A DNA stretch of 64,000 bases, taken from positions 5,332,042 through 5,396,041 of the forward strand of contig NC_087377.1 in the NCBI RefSeq assembly GCF_963675165.1. The letters run 5' to 3'. The translations under genes were made by a program, and so were the position numbers. The notes below the pieces were generated by a model. The model had not been told where the DNA came from. It ran no database searches and saw nothing but the letters and a program-made list of their open reading frames with translations. This document shows, in pieces, positions 37,701-49,300 of this stretch. This stretch comes from Halichondria panicea. Lineage: Eukaryota > Porifera > Demospongiae > Suberitida > Halichondriidae. Numbering within the stretch: position 1 is the first letter of the stretch; the number at the start of each line of letters is the position of its first letter.

Positions 37701-40543
37701 CTTCTACCACCCTTCTACCCTCACGCGACTTCCCGATACAGGCTCTCCTTTTTCCTAACTTTACGTCTATTTCTTTCTTTATTCCTCCAATTAATACTGT
37801 ATTTTATCTCATTGAACGAAAATACAGTATTTTATCTTATTGAACGATTGTGATAAAGAACAGAAAAAGGAGAGCCTGTGTAGAGGCTAACAGTTTACTA
37901 GCTATAATATTATTATAATTATGTACAGGTCAGTATGGTATACTTATAACTTGGTCCCCCGTGGGTGTTGCTACTCACAGAAAATATTCATCGGTCACCA
38001 ATATCAATTTATTCTTGTTCTATGCAGGTCTTGTACAGAAAATCCTATCAACCAGGCATGTACAATTTATTTGTGCATGCCTGGTTGCAATTGTGGGCTT
38101 CGCGATCCTGTATAATTTTATTGCAAAAGGTTTGTAGGCTTAGCTTGCTATAATGTGATATGACACCTAACTCTTATCAGCACACTTCCTTTCATAATCA
38201 ACGAATTACATGCATGCATCTGCATATAAATTAGGTGCATTCCTCAGTCTGCATGGATGTGCAGGGATGTGCAAGGAGAGTTTCTGTTTTGAACCTATCA
38301 TGAATGATGTCGGCCTGAACAATAAGTGCACTTTGTAAATTTATTTTAAACTGAGATTAGAAGCAACTTTTTACAGGCAATTTGGATCTGAACCTCATGC
38401 AGGTTCCGAATCTGCGACAGAGGGGATGCAGATGTTTTGTACCACCGAAAAAGAGGAGCTGGAGCAGGTTGACTCAGCTGATCCCTACAAGATCCCAACA
38501 AATACTCAGGGTGCATGGGTAGCACCATACCACTTGCTGTGGGATGTGAAGCAACTTCCCGATCTGAAAGTGCATTTTTTGAATCCTGACATTCTTGACA
38601 ACGAACACTGGAAATGTGGGCATGCGGGTCCCTTAACAGTCGACATTATCCTGGCTTGGGCCGCTGTCTGGAATAGCCATGCTGATCACTACCCTAAAAT
38701 TTCTAATTATGTAGCAAAAAGGAAAAAAGCTCATATCCGTGTGAAATTCACCAGTGACAGTGAGTATGTTCAGTCTCTATACACAGTACTGCAGTGTACT
38801 ATAAATGTTCCTCATAACAACCACCACATGCATAATTAAGACAGCACAGCTCTAGGTATAACACTCATGTACTACAAAGAGGCATGAACATGTATGTACC
38901 TTGCATTTACAGAGAAAGTGTTCTCATGGTCAACGGTCGGACGATCGGCGTTGGACGTAGACAAAAATGAGCCGACAATGATGCTCAACTTGTTTGGCAT
39001 GACGAAAGCTCTCCAGGGAAGCACGGTGATTCATGAATTTGGCCATGCTCTAGGACTGTATCACGAGCATCAGCGATCCGACTTCTGGGATGTCTTGGAA
39101 CCATTCACTATCGGAGAAAGTCGAATGAAGAGCGGAGATGGTGGACGTTGCGAGCCAGCTGTTAATGCTGTGTTCAGAGATAAGCTGAATGCGCCACACT
39201 GGAGTCAAATATCCAGTTACGACCCAGACAGTATTATGCACTATTGGTGAGTTAATTGTACTATGCAGCCCTTGCAGTGCCAAACACACTCTTTAGATTC
39301 CTGTTTACTGAAGTAGCAGGGGCTATTATTTCTAAAAGCTAATAATTATCATGCAATAATAGCGAACCCTATAGCTATAATAAGGATCTGCTTGGATGGT
39401 TTCACTGTAAAAAATTGAGTATACGATTGAATGATGATCGACATTTATGTAGGTTTGACACGAAATGGTTGTTATTGAAGTATCAAAATCGTTCAAATGT
39501 GGCCAAGTATGTGAAAGATGAGCGAGAGAGGAAGGTGCTGTTTGGAGTACATGACCGTGACTACTCCAATGGGGAGTTGGCAGAAAATCCCTCCAAGCTA
39601 GACTATGAAACATTGAATAGGGCCTATGAAGTAATAAGGTATTATGAGCTCTTGATACAACTATACATGCATGAGCTTGTATCTTTAATTTTTTACCGGT
39701 AAATTGTTGATAGTGAGTGCCTGCACCATACACAAGGCATTTCGTTTGTCATTGTCAGGTCCCCAAGGTAGCCTCTCTCATTTATTAGCATAGTTGCCAG
39801 GAGTAACATGCACATAATAGACGGCTGTATAATCATTATTATTAATTTGTGAGTCAATAATTATTATAATACGCACTTCTTTGCATAATTGTAGCGGACA
39901 AAAGGTGCCCCTAACTACAGCTGCTGCTGGTCCCCAAGGCACTTCCCAGCAAACAAAGCCTGAAGGTGAACAATTGCATGCATGAATGCTTAACTGAATC
40001 ATTGGAAGAAATTTAGCATACTGGATTGTTTCAGAATCAGGAACTTATTATTGTCTGGATAATTGGCCTCCAACATAAGGCTATTGCATGCACTGTATAA
40101 AAAAAGCTTAGCTGCATGGTATGAATAGCTCTTCGTGTGTATGTATCTAAAATGACCCAATTTGAGCTTTATGATTTGTATGACATCGTGCTTACGTGAA
40201 TACTTTAGGATCATCATCAGATGAGTATTCAAGCAAACAATCTAACGTCATAGAAATTGAGAAACAATCAATTGTTTTAACTGAAGCGGATATTCTAACA
40301 ATTTGCGAGGGTCTGAAAACTGCAAGCAATAATTGGTTAATTTTAGGATTGGCTCTCGGAGTGAAGTTATACGATTTAAAAAACATCGAAAGTAGATACC
40401 AAGATAACAGGCGCTGCCTAATGGAGATGATAATCAAGCTTCTTGAAATCGCTGACCCAAAACATCCAATCACCTGGCTCTACATATGTGAATGTCTAAG
40501 GAATATTGATCGTAAAGATGTAGCCAATCTATTATGTGGCTAG
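34777..40543 (+). CDS. Gene B2: Death / transmembrane / metzincin / Death protein
   Basis: Predicted 656 residues from exons 34777-35101, 35285-35335, 35492-35608, 35795-35887, 38028-38129, 38403-38759, 38913-39246, 39453-39638, 39895-39965 and 40209-40543; phases agree throughout. N-terminal Death-fold domain (about 1-108), Ser/Thr/Pro linkers from duplicated exons, then a single hydrophobic helix (FICACLVAIVGFAILYNFIA, about residues 207-226) preceded by basic residues. The protease keeps HEFGHALGLYHEH and SIMHYW but lacks about nine residues between them seen in A1 and B3. KPEG linker and a C-terminal Death domain (WLILGLALGVKLYDLKNI) follow. There is no signal peptide, so a type II membrane protein with cytosolic N-terminus is inferred. 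That would put the protease and last Death domain outside the cytosol, which is unusual. Regulation cannot be read from the sequence. Confidence 0.75.
35233..35458. mobile_element. Split TIR element carrying B2 linker exon 2
   Basis: AGCGGGTAATTTTATTTTCG at the left and CGAAAATAACCCGCTAT at the right are the ends of the TACCGTATAG family. Between them lie B2 exon 2 (35285-35335) and a damaged linker-exon copy (from 35384) that runs into the element. Either the element captured exon sequence, or an exon copy was interrupted by it. Confidence 0.5.
36290..36348. repeat. Palindrome in B2 intron
   Basis: GTCGTCAAGGCAGTAATTGC (36290 on) is mirrored at 36324-36348 around a short loop. It sits inside a larger unit that ends with ATAACGGCCGCGGCTA, a motif also found at 41761. 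Confidence 0.6.
36440..36579. repeat. 140-bp imperfect palindrome in B2 intron
   Basis: Arms of about 60 bases around GTGCTATTAATCCCATATTG and its complement, loop of about 16 bases. Non-coding foldback element. Confidence 0.6.
36898..37057. mobile_element. TIR element of the TACCGTATAG family in B2 intron
   Basis: TACCATATAGCGGGTAATTT at left, ATTATACCCATTATACGGTA at right, about 160 bases. Same family as 17471-17657 and 41788-41987. Confidence 0.6.
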
Positions 40544-41787
40544 ATCTAGTACATGTATATATGAAATGAAATTGTAGTGCCATTGGGTATTTACCTGTTT
40601 ACATAGCATGTACAGCTTATTTTTCCTTCTTGTACTGAGTTATGTGCATGTACATGATCACAGCATGCAGGGGGTTGATGGATTAAATATGTTGGCATAA
40701 CTTTTTTTTTTGAACACACAATCGTTTACACAATTTTTTGGTATGATAATTATAATTATGCTGGCATAATGGGCACCTTTGCATGCATGCATAACACTAG
40801 CCTCGTTCCTAGGCCGATTTGTCTCCAATTTAATGCTAGGTCATAATAGTTACAAGAATAAAATTAATAGGCAGGTTTTGGATATACAGGTCAGTACAAA
40901 GTTTGATCTAATAGGCCTTGCTGCATGGTGATAACCATACCAAACTGTTATAGTGTGTATCTGTTGGGCATGGCATCATTCCATACATGGTATATATAAT
41001 ATATATATCTGTCAAGATGTGAGATAGTGACAAACACTCCCATGCATGCACATAATAGTTGCATGAGCCTGTTGGCTGTTTTATAATTAGTCATGTGGCT
41101 ATTTTGATGTCAAACTTGCAATTGTGTGGTGAATTTTGTGCTTTGAATTCTCTTGTATAATTAATTTTATAGGCAATTGAGTAGTACTTTGAGCATAATC
41201 CACCAACCCCCCACGTACAGGCCAGGGGTGCTGGCAAAAAATCCTCGAACATGGCCTATCTATATAATTATAGAAGGTGAATTTTAACTACCGTATATGC
41301 AAATGAGGGCAGACTAATTAATGTGAAAATTAAAACAAGAAAACTTTTGCACATGCAAAGCTTGGTGGTTCATGAGTGTGGTTACTTGGCATTGAATATG
41401 AATACAACAGCGAACATTCAGAAGGCTCTCGAGCCATTATACATTTTCCAGTCGGATCTCAAATGAGAATCCATTATAACCTAAAGCCTACAAGAAACTA
41501 GGACTATACTGCTGAACAGATTCTTTTCATCATAAAACTCGCGATCGGGGTTGAAACTAAAAAGCAACTTTATACTCTTGGATCACAACTGTGGGCCAAT
41601 GTTCAAGATCAAAGATATCATCATGATCATCCCTGGAGAAATATACAGTAGAGCCACAAAGTTCAACGTCTATCACTGCTAACCTACAAGGAAAGACTCT
41701 CGTGTACATTAAGTGATTTGGCCGACATAATGTTCTACATAAACTCATATAAAAATCGAATAACGGCCGCGGCTATTTTTTTTACTG

Positions 41788-41987
41788 TACCGTATAGCGT
41801 GTAATTTTCGTGGGGGTAAAATATTCGTGGTTTTCTGACCACGAATATTTTACCCACGAATGAAGCGACCTTGCCTACCTTTACCTGGCAGTGCAAGCAG
41901 CAACCACGAAAATATTACCCCACGAAATGTCTCAATATTGCTGAACCACGAATATTTTGTCCCCCGAAAAATACCCGCTATACGGTA
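41788..41987. mobile_element. TIR element of the TACCGTATAG family
   Basis: TACCGTATAGCGTGTAATTT at the left and AATACCCGCTATACGGTA at the right, 200 bases, with internal palindromic ACCACGAATATTTT pieces. Non-coding. Confidence 0.7.
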
Positions 41988-42140
41988 TATTATTATTATA
42001 CACATTCTGACAATTATTGCTTAAATCACACGTATATTCCTCAAACGTTTTCTTTTTTTTTCAAGAACTCAAGTATACACACACGTATACACACAGTACA
42101 GCAACAAAGTAGAAAATGTTGATAATAAATAAAACAGTTA

Positions 42141-42690
42141 GTTACGTTCTAGGTGTCCCTCTGCAACCTGAACCTCGATTGGCTCAAGAAGTACATCCTT
42201 AGTTGGTCTGTTTCTTGATGACCTGGCACCCCTAATTGCCATAATGGATGCCCTCAGTAGAGCCAAGCTCAACTGGCATCGTATCCACCCTATCATTGTA
42301 TTTTAGGGTACATCTCTCTTCTCACTGAACATCGACGACAGTCTCTTGTAGAATGTTGTTGCAGCTCTTCCCATGCCTCCAGTAGACGAGAGGACTAGTG
42401 GTGTGAAAGTTGAGTGTTCCACTTCCTGAATACGCTGTTCATAGTGGCGTTTCTTTTCTAGCTCATGTCGTCTGTATGTAGATGTTTGCTGATTCGATTG
42501 GGCGCTTGGGTTAAACACCCTTACGTCAAAGAGTGCCTTTTCGAATCTGCCTCCCCAGAAGCCACATGCAATGTCAAGTCTTGATTGTTCTGCATACTTC
42601 CGTCAGCAGGGAGGCAGTAATGTCCCTTGTTTCTATAAATTGATGGGTATCCTCCAGTTGGACACGACGCTTTGTGAGACATTTCTATTA
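42141..42690 (-). pseudogene. Decayed retroelement reverse-transcriptase C-terminus
   Basis: On the minus strand, short segments match the C-terminal region of reverse-transcriptase polyproteins common in sponge and coral retroelements: RDITASLLTEVCRTIKT, then DIACGFWGGRFEKALFDVRV, YRRHELEKKRHYEQR, EVEHSTFTPLVLSSTGGMG, YKRLSSMFSEKRD, and a tail with IRGARSS. Frameshifts near 42600 and an in-frame TAA near 42307 break it. Family assignment is from memory of these motifs; the exact element class cannot be fixed. Confidence 0.65.
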
Positions 42691-43863
42691 CAATTATCTG
42701 CGTAATTTTGGCTCTGAAAATCCTTGCATGCATGCACCTTCCACTGTGCCAATACAACAAAAATTAATGTTGCAACACGTACGCTGGTCCATAATTAAAC
42801 ATGTTTCTGCAGACTTGCCCTCAGCATTATCATTGTCAGATCGAACTACGCAGTGGTGAAAGTAACTTTCATCCAGTCCCCAGGCTATACTTTTGTATAA
42901 GCTCTCCACAGAGCATGCACTACAGTATGGTGGTCAGAATATGCAGTGAGTCGAGTACAATGTAAAAAAGTTCGCAAGTAATCACGGTTGGACTATATAC
43001 ATATAGCAATAATTCAATGATGTGTGCACTTCAGACGGAATCAGACCTTAGCTATATTCTTACGATAAATAATAATATATAATTTTGTTGCATATCTGTA
43101 TATACACACTTGCCTTTTAGTATACCGGAACTATACAAAAATCTCATCATTGTTCCAAATTTGCAGAAGCATAAATTCAAGGTTCAGGTAAATCAGCAAA
43201 AACCACAAAATCAGTGCTCAAAATTTGATACGGTAGTAAAGTTGTCGTAAGATGTAATCCTGTTCTCTGTAAATTATATAATTATTAATTGCACATAATA
43301 AAGGTGTGCTACCGTCCATGCAGGCTCATTTGTAGTAAAATTATCTGTTGGTCTAATTGTTCACGCTCAATGTACCTTACTTTAATTAGAACCTTATTAA
43401 CACCTTGTGTTATGACTATTACTACCATTATATCATACTCTTTTCTAACAATTCTCGTTGTTAGTGCTCCACTTAATTCCTCCATTTGTTGTTGTGTGAG
43501 CCTCTGGGCGCTCCACGTATTTAAGGTTTTACTCCTCGATCTAAGAATTTGTTAAGCTACACGGTGAAGTCAATTTGTCTGTAACAAACTGTTGTTGCCT
43601 CTAGCTAGGAGCCTGTCTCTAGCTAATTTGTCTAGCCTGTCTAGAATCCCTCTACACCAAGATAAGAGCTCAACACTAATACTATATGCGTCCACGTCTT
43701 TCAGGACCTGCGAAGTTTCAAAGCCTACATGTTCACTAGAATCCATTTTGCTCCTCCTCAATCAACCACCATCGGCCATCGCCATGACAAATCACGAATA
43801 GCTATAGGACTCGCTTTGCTCGGAATCATCAGAAGGAGTACCTCTGATAAGAAAGGTAGTGGT

Positions 43864-43921
43864 TAGCCTCGAATCCAGGCCGATTAAAGTACGTATTTTA
43901 ATCGGCCTGGTCTCGAGGCTA
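43864..43921. mobile_element. 58-bp hairpin of the TAGCC family with 9-bp target duplication
   Basis: TAGCCTCGAATCCAGGCCGA at the left is mirrored by CGGCCTGGTCTCGAGGCTA at the right. GGTAGTGGT flanks both sides. Together with 24527-25107 this fixes the family's target duplication at nine bases, as in Mutator-like elements. Confidence 0.8.
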
Positions 43922-45064
43922 GGTAGTGGTTAGTTCACTGAAATTGTGGTGTTGTGCAGCAATTTACAGTGTATACGCTAATTAATAGATGTACTGCATG
44001 GGTATATGCTTTTAACTATGATCTATACACATTGTAAGCAAATTATCTCCCTCAAAAACACTATAATAAATAATTGTGTGATGTTTGAGTTGACTGAGAA
44101 TTGTTTGAGGTGCTGTGTGTTGTTTAATTTGTCGGCAGTGTATTGTATTTCAAAAATAGGATCTTAATTAAGACTAGATCTACTATACTGCAGAGAGGAG
44201 TTATTCAATCCAGGCTACATGTATTAAACTGCTGTTGGTGCATGCAATGCATAGATAGAGTGCATGTACATGTGTAGAAATGCTCCAGAGCTGAGCCGCC
44301 CCCACAACACAGAGGTCAAAGTTCATGGATACTTTCTCTTGTTAGGGTAATTATGATAAAGGCTAGTATGGCTAGGCTAGATAAAGGTCTATGTAGACTC
44401 TACCATTTAATATGCATTATGCTATGCCAGTGACTAATCTAGATCCAGCTATCTATATTTTGAGGAAGCAATATGTGAGTTACACTGGTACATAGTCTTG
44501 ATATACGATAGAAGATGTCTAGTATACCGTAAAAACTCGATTTATTACGTTTTGCAAAAGTAAAGTTTTAATGTACACACAAAAAAAGTTATATGGGCGA
44601 ATGTTAGAGGGTCGCCTTAAATCGAGGTTTTACGATAGTATATTAAAAAAATCATTGTAAAATTATGTGATCTAGGCTATAATGTACTGTTTTAGCATAT
44701 AGCGCATGTGCATAAGTGTTTAATTTGTCGGCAGTGTATTGCCGATATTTATTACCGGACCTCTATTAATTAAGACGACACCTTCCGGTTCTCGTTAGAG
44801 GTTGAAAAATTAGTAAAACTTGGTGTCACATGATTTATAATATATATTTATATTTAGATATTTTTGTTGCTTCTGGAGGTAACTCTACTCAATCTACTTG
44901 CCTTGATTTCTAGCCACTTAAAACGTGTATTTTCCAGTGGGCTAGAATCGAGGCTAAGGTGTGGTTACATTTACCTCCATTTAGGATGCGACATTAAAAA
45001 ATAATTTCCGTAAGTGATTATATGAATAATATTTTCATATGAAGACACTCGTGTACATGTATTA

Positions 45065-45326
45065 CAGTGGAACCTCTGCATGTTAACAACCACCTCCGAA
45101 TAAAGGCCGGTTGCTATAATTATAACGGCCAGGCACCCAGGTCCCAAATGAACAGTTTGTGTACAAAATAACCTCTCAACAAAGACCACCTCTGTATAAA
45201 GGTCAAAACATTGTTCCCCAAAGGTGTCCGTTATGATGCGATAGATAGATAGATAAATTTTCATTAGAATAGGAATGCTGCATCCACCATAACGGTAGGT
45301 TTTCATGTTAAGGAGGGGTTCCACTG
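45065..45326. mobile_element. TA-flanked MITE (CAGTGGAACC family)
   Basis: CAGTGGAACCTC at the left and GAGGGGTTCCACTG at the right, each next to TA, about 262 bases. A second copy lies at 55626-55803 and a partial one near 32020. Pogo/mariner-like by terminus and TA site. Confidence 0.7.
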
Positions 45327-45682
45327 TATGATAATTACTGTTGCCAGAAGATAGAATAGCTTTTATTCTCTCCAATACAGTGAGTCTTGTGAGCTCTCTT
45401 CGTTTTCTTTGCAGTTACCATAGAGCAAGGTATTGAGCAGTTTATTAATAATAAATGCGGTACACACACACCTGTGGTGCGCCTTGGGTTAAGAATGACA
45501 GATAGACTAAATTGTATGACATTTGTTTACCGTAAGACCTCTAATTAAGGCAACCCTCCTAATATGCGACAGGCAATTTTCTGACCTCTAAAAGTAGTGA
45601 CAGCTGCATTGACAATTAATGTTGCATCCTAAATTGAGGTAAATGTAGCCACACCCTAGCCTCGATTCTAGCCCATGGAAAA

Positions 45683-45868
45683 TACCGTATTACAAATGTT
45701 TTGCGAGCATCAAACATAATTATGCGAACTTTGCGAGGGTTGACCAATTTGCAACTAGTAAATACACACGATCCTTGCCAGAACACAATAGAGTTAGATC
45801 GCAAAGTGTCAATTTTTCTATTGATATTATGGCTCATTTGCAAAAGTTAAAAATATTCTAATACGGTA
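45683..45868. mobile_element. TIR element of the TACCGTATTAC family
   Basis: TACCGTATTACAAATGTTTTG at left, AATATTCTAATACGGTA at right, with internal GCGAGGGTTGACCAATTTGC. Copies at 57425-57617 and, with an insertion, 2957-3469. Confidence 0.6.
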
Positions 45869-46313
45869 CACGTTTTTAAGCGGCTAGAAATCGAGACAAA
45901 TATAGACTATATACTACCGCGGGGGTACTGCTTTTTACATACAGCAGAACATTTTTGTGAAATTTTCGGCAGGTGCAAAATTTCTCAGCAGAGCAGTCAA
46001 CGCAAAAATCACTTCCCACGCACCGGTAGTTTCACATGTAAAGCTATTGGTGGGTGTGGTTTCCTGGCATTGAAAAGCGAATAACATTTCTGCTGAGGGC
46101 TCTGGAGCCAAATAACAAAAATGTTCACCCACAAAAATTTCTCGCTATACTCTGTGTACAACACTCTGGTTGTCATGAGACGCTATAATAATTATACAAC
46201 CCCTGAGGGCCTATAGCAGCACATGACTTCAGTTCTCTAGTTTTGTCTATGCATTCTTGTCGTTAACAGAGCTAATTGCCATAATTATACCGGCTTGGAT
46301 TCACTAGAAAGCG

Positions 46314-49300
46314 ATGGGTCTTGCAACACTCGAAGATTTAAAGATGGAAACTAAAGTAACAGACGCTCAACTGAGACTGAAATGTACTGTAAAGCACTTG
46401 AAGGAACTTGCACCATCTGTCGGAAACTACCCCAAATTTGCCTCTGCATTCAACTTAACTGGTGGTGACCTATCTAATATTGAAACTGATCTCAAATTGT
46501 CATACACCTCAAAAACGGAGCAAGTGTTTCTATGGTGGAGTAAAAATACCAAGAGTCCGACCTATTTGACGTTTGTGAAAACATGCCTCAACCTCAAGGA
46601 AGGCGGCTTGGCACGTGAAATGTGCATACTCTGTCAAGGTATGCCACTGTGTGTCTGCTAGCTCTCTTATAATAGTTTGAGTTGTTGATAGAGAGTCTAT
46701 GTATTATACATCTATAGTTCTCTATAGCTGTATATACGCACAAACAATAATTATATAGACTTTCTTCCATGCTTTTAAGAGGTAAAGGTCAACTTCAACA
46801 AGCAGAAGTTTAGTCATTAAAGTAGAACCTTTAAATTTGAGGCTTCAATTCAGAATAAATACTAAAGCTCATAATTAAATTTAATCTTTGCATGAGTTGT
46901 TGATAGAGTCTACATCTAACTCTACACACACTAAATATTGTGTTTAGATTCCATCTGGACCAAATACTTTCTTCCATGCATGCATGCTTTTAAAGGTCAA
47001 CTTCAACAAGCAGAAGTTTATTATGCCTCGGTGCGCTAGTGTGTTTGTGTGTCTGTCTGTCTGTGTAGGCTGCTACAGCTACTCAAGGATCAATGAAGTT
47101 CAAGTAAGAGTTTTTATAGGCTTCTAGTCATGTTTTCTTGGACGTGGATTTGCAAAATAAGGCTTTGTTTTCAAGTTGTGCCTACTTGGAATGCCATTGC
47201 AACCTTTCACCTTTCAGTTCAGAAGAGTGCGTAGCAAAACTTGTCCATGGAGTGTTGCTACTCTACTTAGTAGTTAGCTCTGTACTAGAACGCTAGCTAT
47301 TGGTAGCTGCAAGAGTGAGAAGAAAACTGCAAGGCTCTGCTGGTGCAGCCATTCATTTTTAGACTTGGACTTTTGGCATCAATCGTTTTTAACAACAATC
47401 ATAGGTGATCATTACCCACTCCTTGAGTTTTCTCCCATCATGATATAATATGTGTATAGCTAAAATAGCTATAGTAGCTTTATGTTATGTAGCGTTGACA
47501 CCTCCACCGAGGCATCAGCACCCACGGTGCTTTCAGTTATTTAAATTGAGTTTAAATTTGAGGCTTCATGATTTCACAGTAAATACTGCGTGCAACTCAT
47601 AATCTTGCAGATACGAAAGACAAGGAGCCAATTACCTCTGAATCTGCATGTCTAAGTACCTCCAAGTTCCCAGTCCTGTCTACTCAAGGTATTGCCCCTA
47701 ATTATTATGCATATACTCAAAACAATAATTTGTTGAAACGTAACAGGTTGAACAATTATGGACATAATTACTAGCTGTTAGTATTGTCTCATTTGTCAAT
47801 TCGTATTAAAATTATATTCATGTAGACATTATTACCCGAGGCCGTGCCGTGGCCAGCGGGTATCATAGTAGTTGTCTGGTCTGTTTAATTGTTTCTTTGT
47901 GACATCTGAGTCTGCTGTACCTAGTCACATCTGTTCTTGTTCTATGTATGCAGGTCTGCTACAGAAAACGAAATTATCGACTAGGCATGTATGTGCACTT
48001 CTGGTGGTAGTCTCCGCGATCCTAGGCCTGTATGTCACTGGCTTACCGGATTGGAATACAATAAAACTTATTGCAGAAGGTTTGTAGACTTATAGGTTGG
48101 CTATAAGAATGATATGTACATAATTATGTCATCTATACTATATAAAATTATAGTCTGTATATAATTATAAGCATGCATGCGCACTCCCTTTCATAATCAA
48201 CTGTGCATGCATGCATGGTAAATTAATTACCGTGACTGCATATGCATTGATCAGTCTGTAAAGTATATTGTTTTTGCTTGATCCTGATAATTATATGCTT
48301 AGCATAATAGGTGTGTAAAGAATAATTGAGAGTAGGAGTCAACGCCAATTTTTGGTAAAGATCAGTTTTGCATTAACGACGTCACCATGGCACAAACAAT
48401 GCCTGAAGGTGAATATTATATTCTCTGGATCAATTCAAGTCAGCAAGATAACACTGAGAGTTATTTAATAAATTATGTCGTCTTCTTAATTTTGTTTATA
48501 ATTATGGGGAATAATTGGATTTTGTATGGAACCCTTTTCAAGAATGGGGGGGGAAAAATTATCGGACCTAATGTCTGCCCGAACAATACACTTCGTAACT
48601 GAGAATGGGGTACAAGTAATTTGGATCTGTACTTACAGATTCACCCTTTGCATCTGCAAGCACCTCTCCACAAGCTTCACAGCCTCCCGAGGTACCTGAC
48701 TGTATAAGATTGCTAAGTGAATGTTGAGATTCCCTACTGATCAGCGATGGATCAGATATTTCTGTACACTCTATAGCTACATGTATAGAGCATTCATGCT
48801 CAATATAATTATATCCACGTGCATGCATGAATACTAGTTTCATATTCAACTCTGCATGGTGGTACACAAAATAATAATACACATGCATGTGCAGATAGAG
48901 GGGATGCAGATGTTTTGCACCACTGACAAAGAGGAGCTGGAACATGTTGACCCAGCTGATCCCTACAAGATCCCAACAGATACTCAGGGTGCATGGGTAG
49001 CACCATACCACTTGCTGTGGGATGTGAAGCAACTTCCCGATCTGAAAGTGTATTTTTTGAATCCGGAAATTCTTGAGGATGAGCACTGGAAATGTGGGCA
49101 TGCGGGTCCCTTAACAGTCGACATTATCCTGGCTTGGGCCGCTGTCTGGAATAGCCATGCTGATCACTACCCTAAAATTTCTAATTATGTAGCAAAAAGG
49201 GAAAAAGCTCATATCCGGGTGATATTTAAGAAGGACAGTGAGTATGCTTATGCAGTTGTATCAAGCTAGAAATTAAGTGAGATATTATTTTATCACCACC

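Larger units (their letters stand above)
40544..46313. other. Region between B2 and B3
   Basis: No intact gene. It holds TAGCC-family ends (40798, 44958, 45656), a TACCGTATAG element (41788-41987), a reverse-transcriptase remnant (42141-42690, minus), a 58-base hairpin element (43864-43921), a TA-flanked MITE (45065-45326) and a TACCGTATTAC-family element (45683-45868). Other open frames (for example 43289-43801) lack recognisable domains. Confidence 0.5.

Noticed and set aside
48387-48416. Possible small exon ending CCTGAAG before GTGAAT in B3
   Set aside because: Resembles the QPEG-type exon end, but no acceptor gives an open phase 1 frame (TAA upstream), so it is left out of the B3 model.
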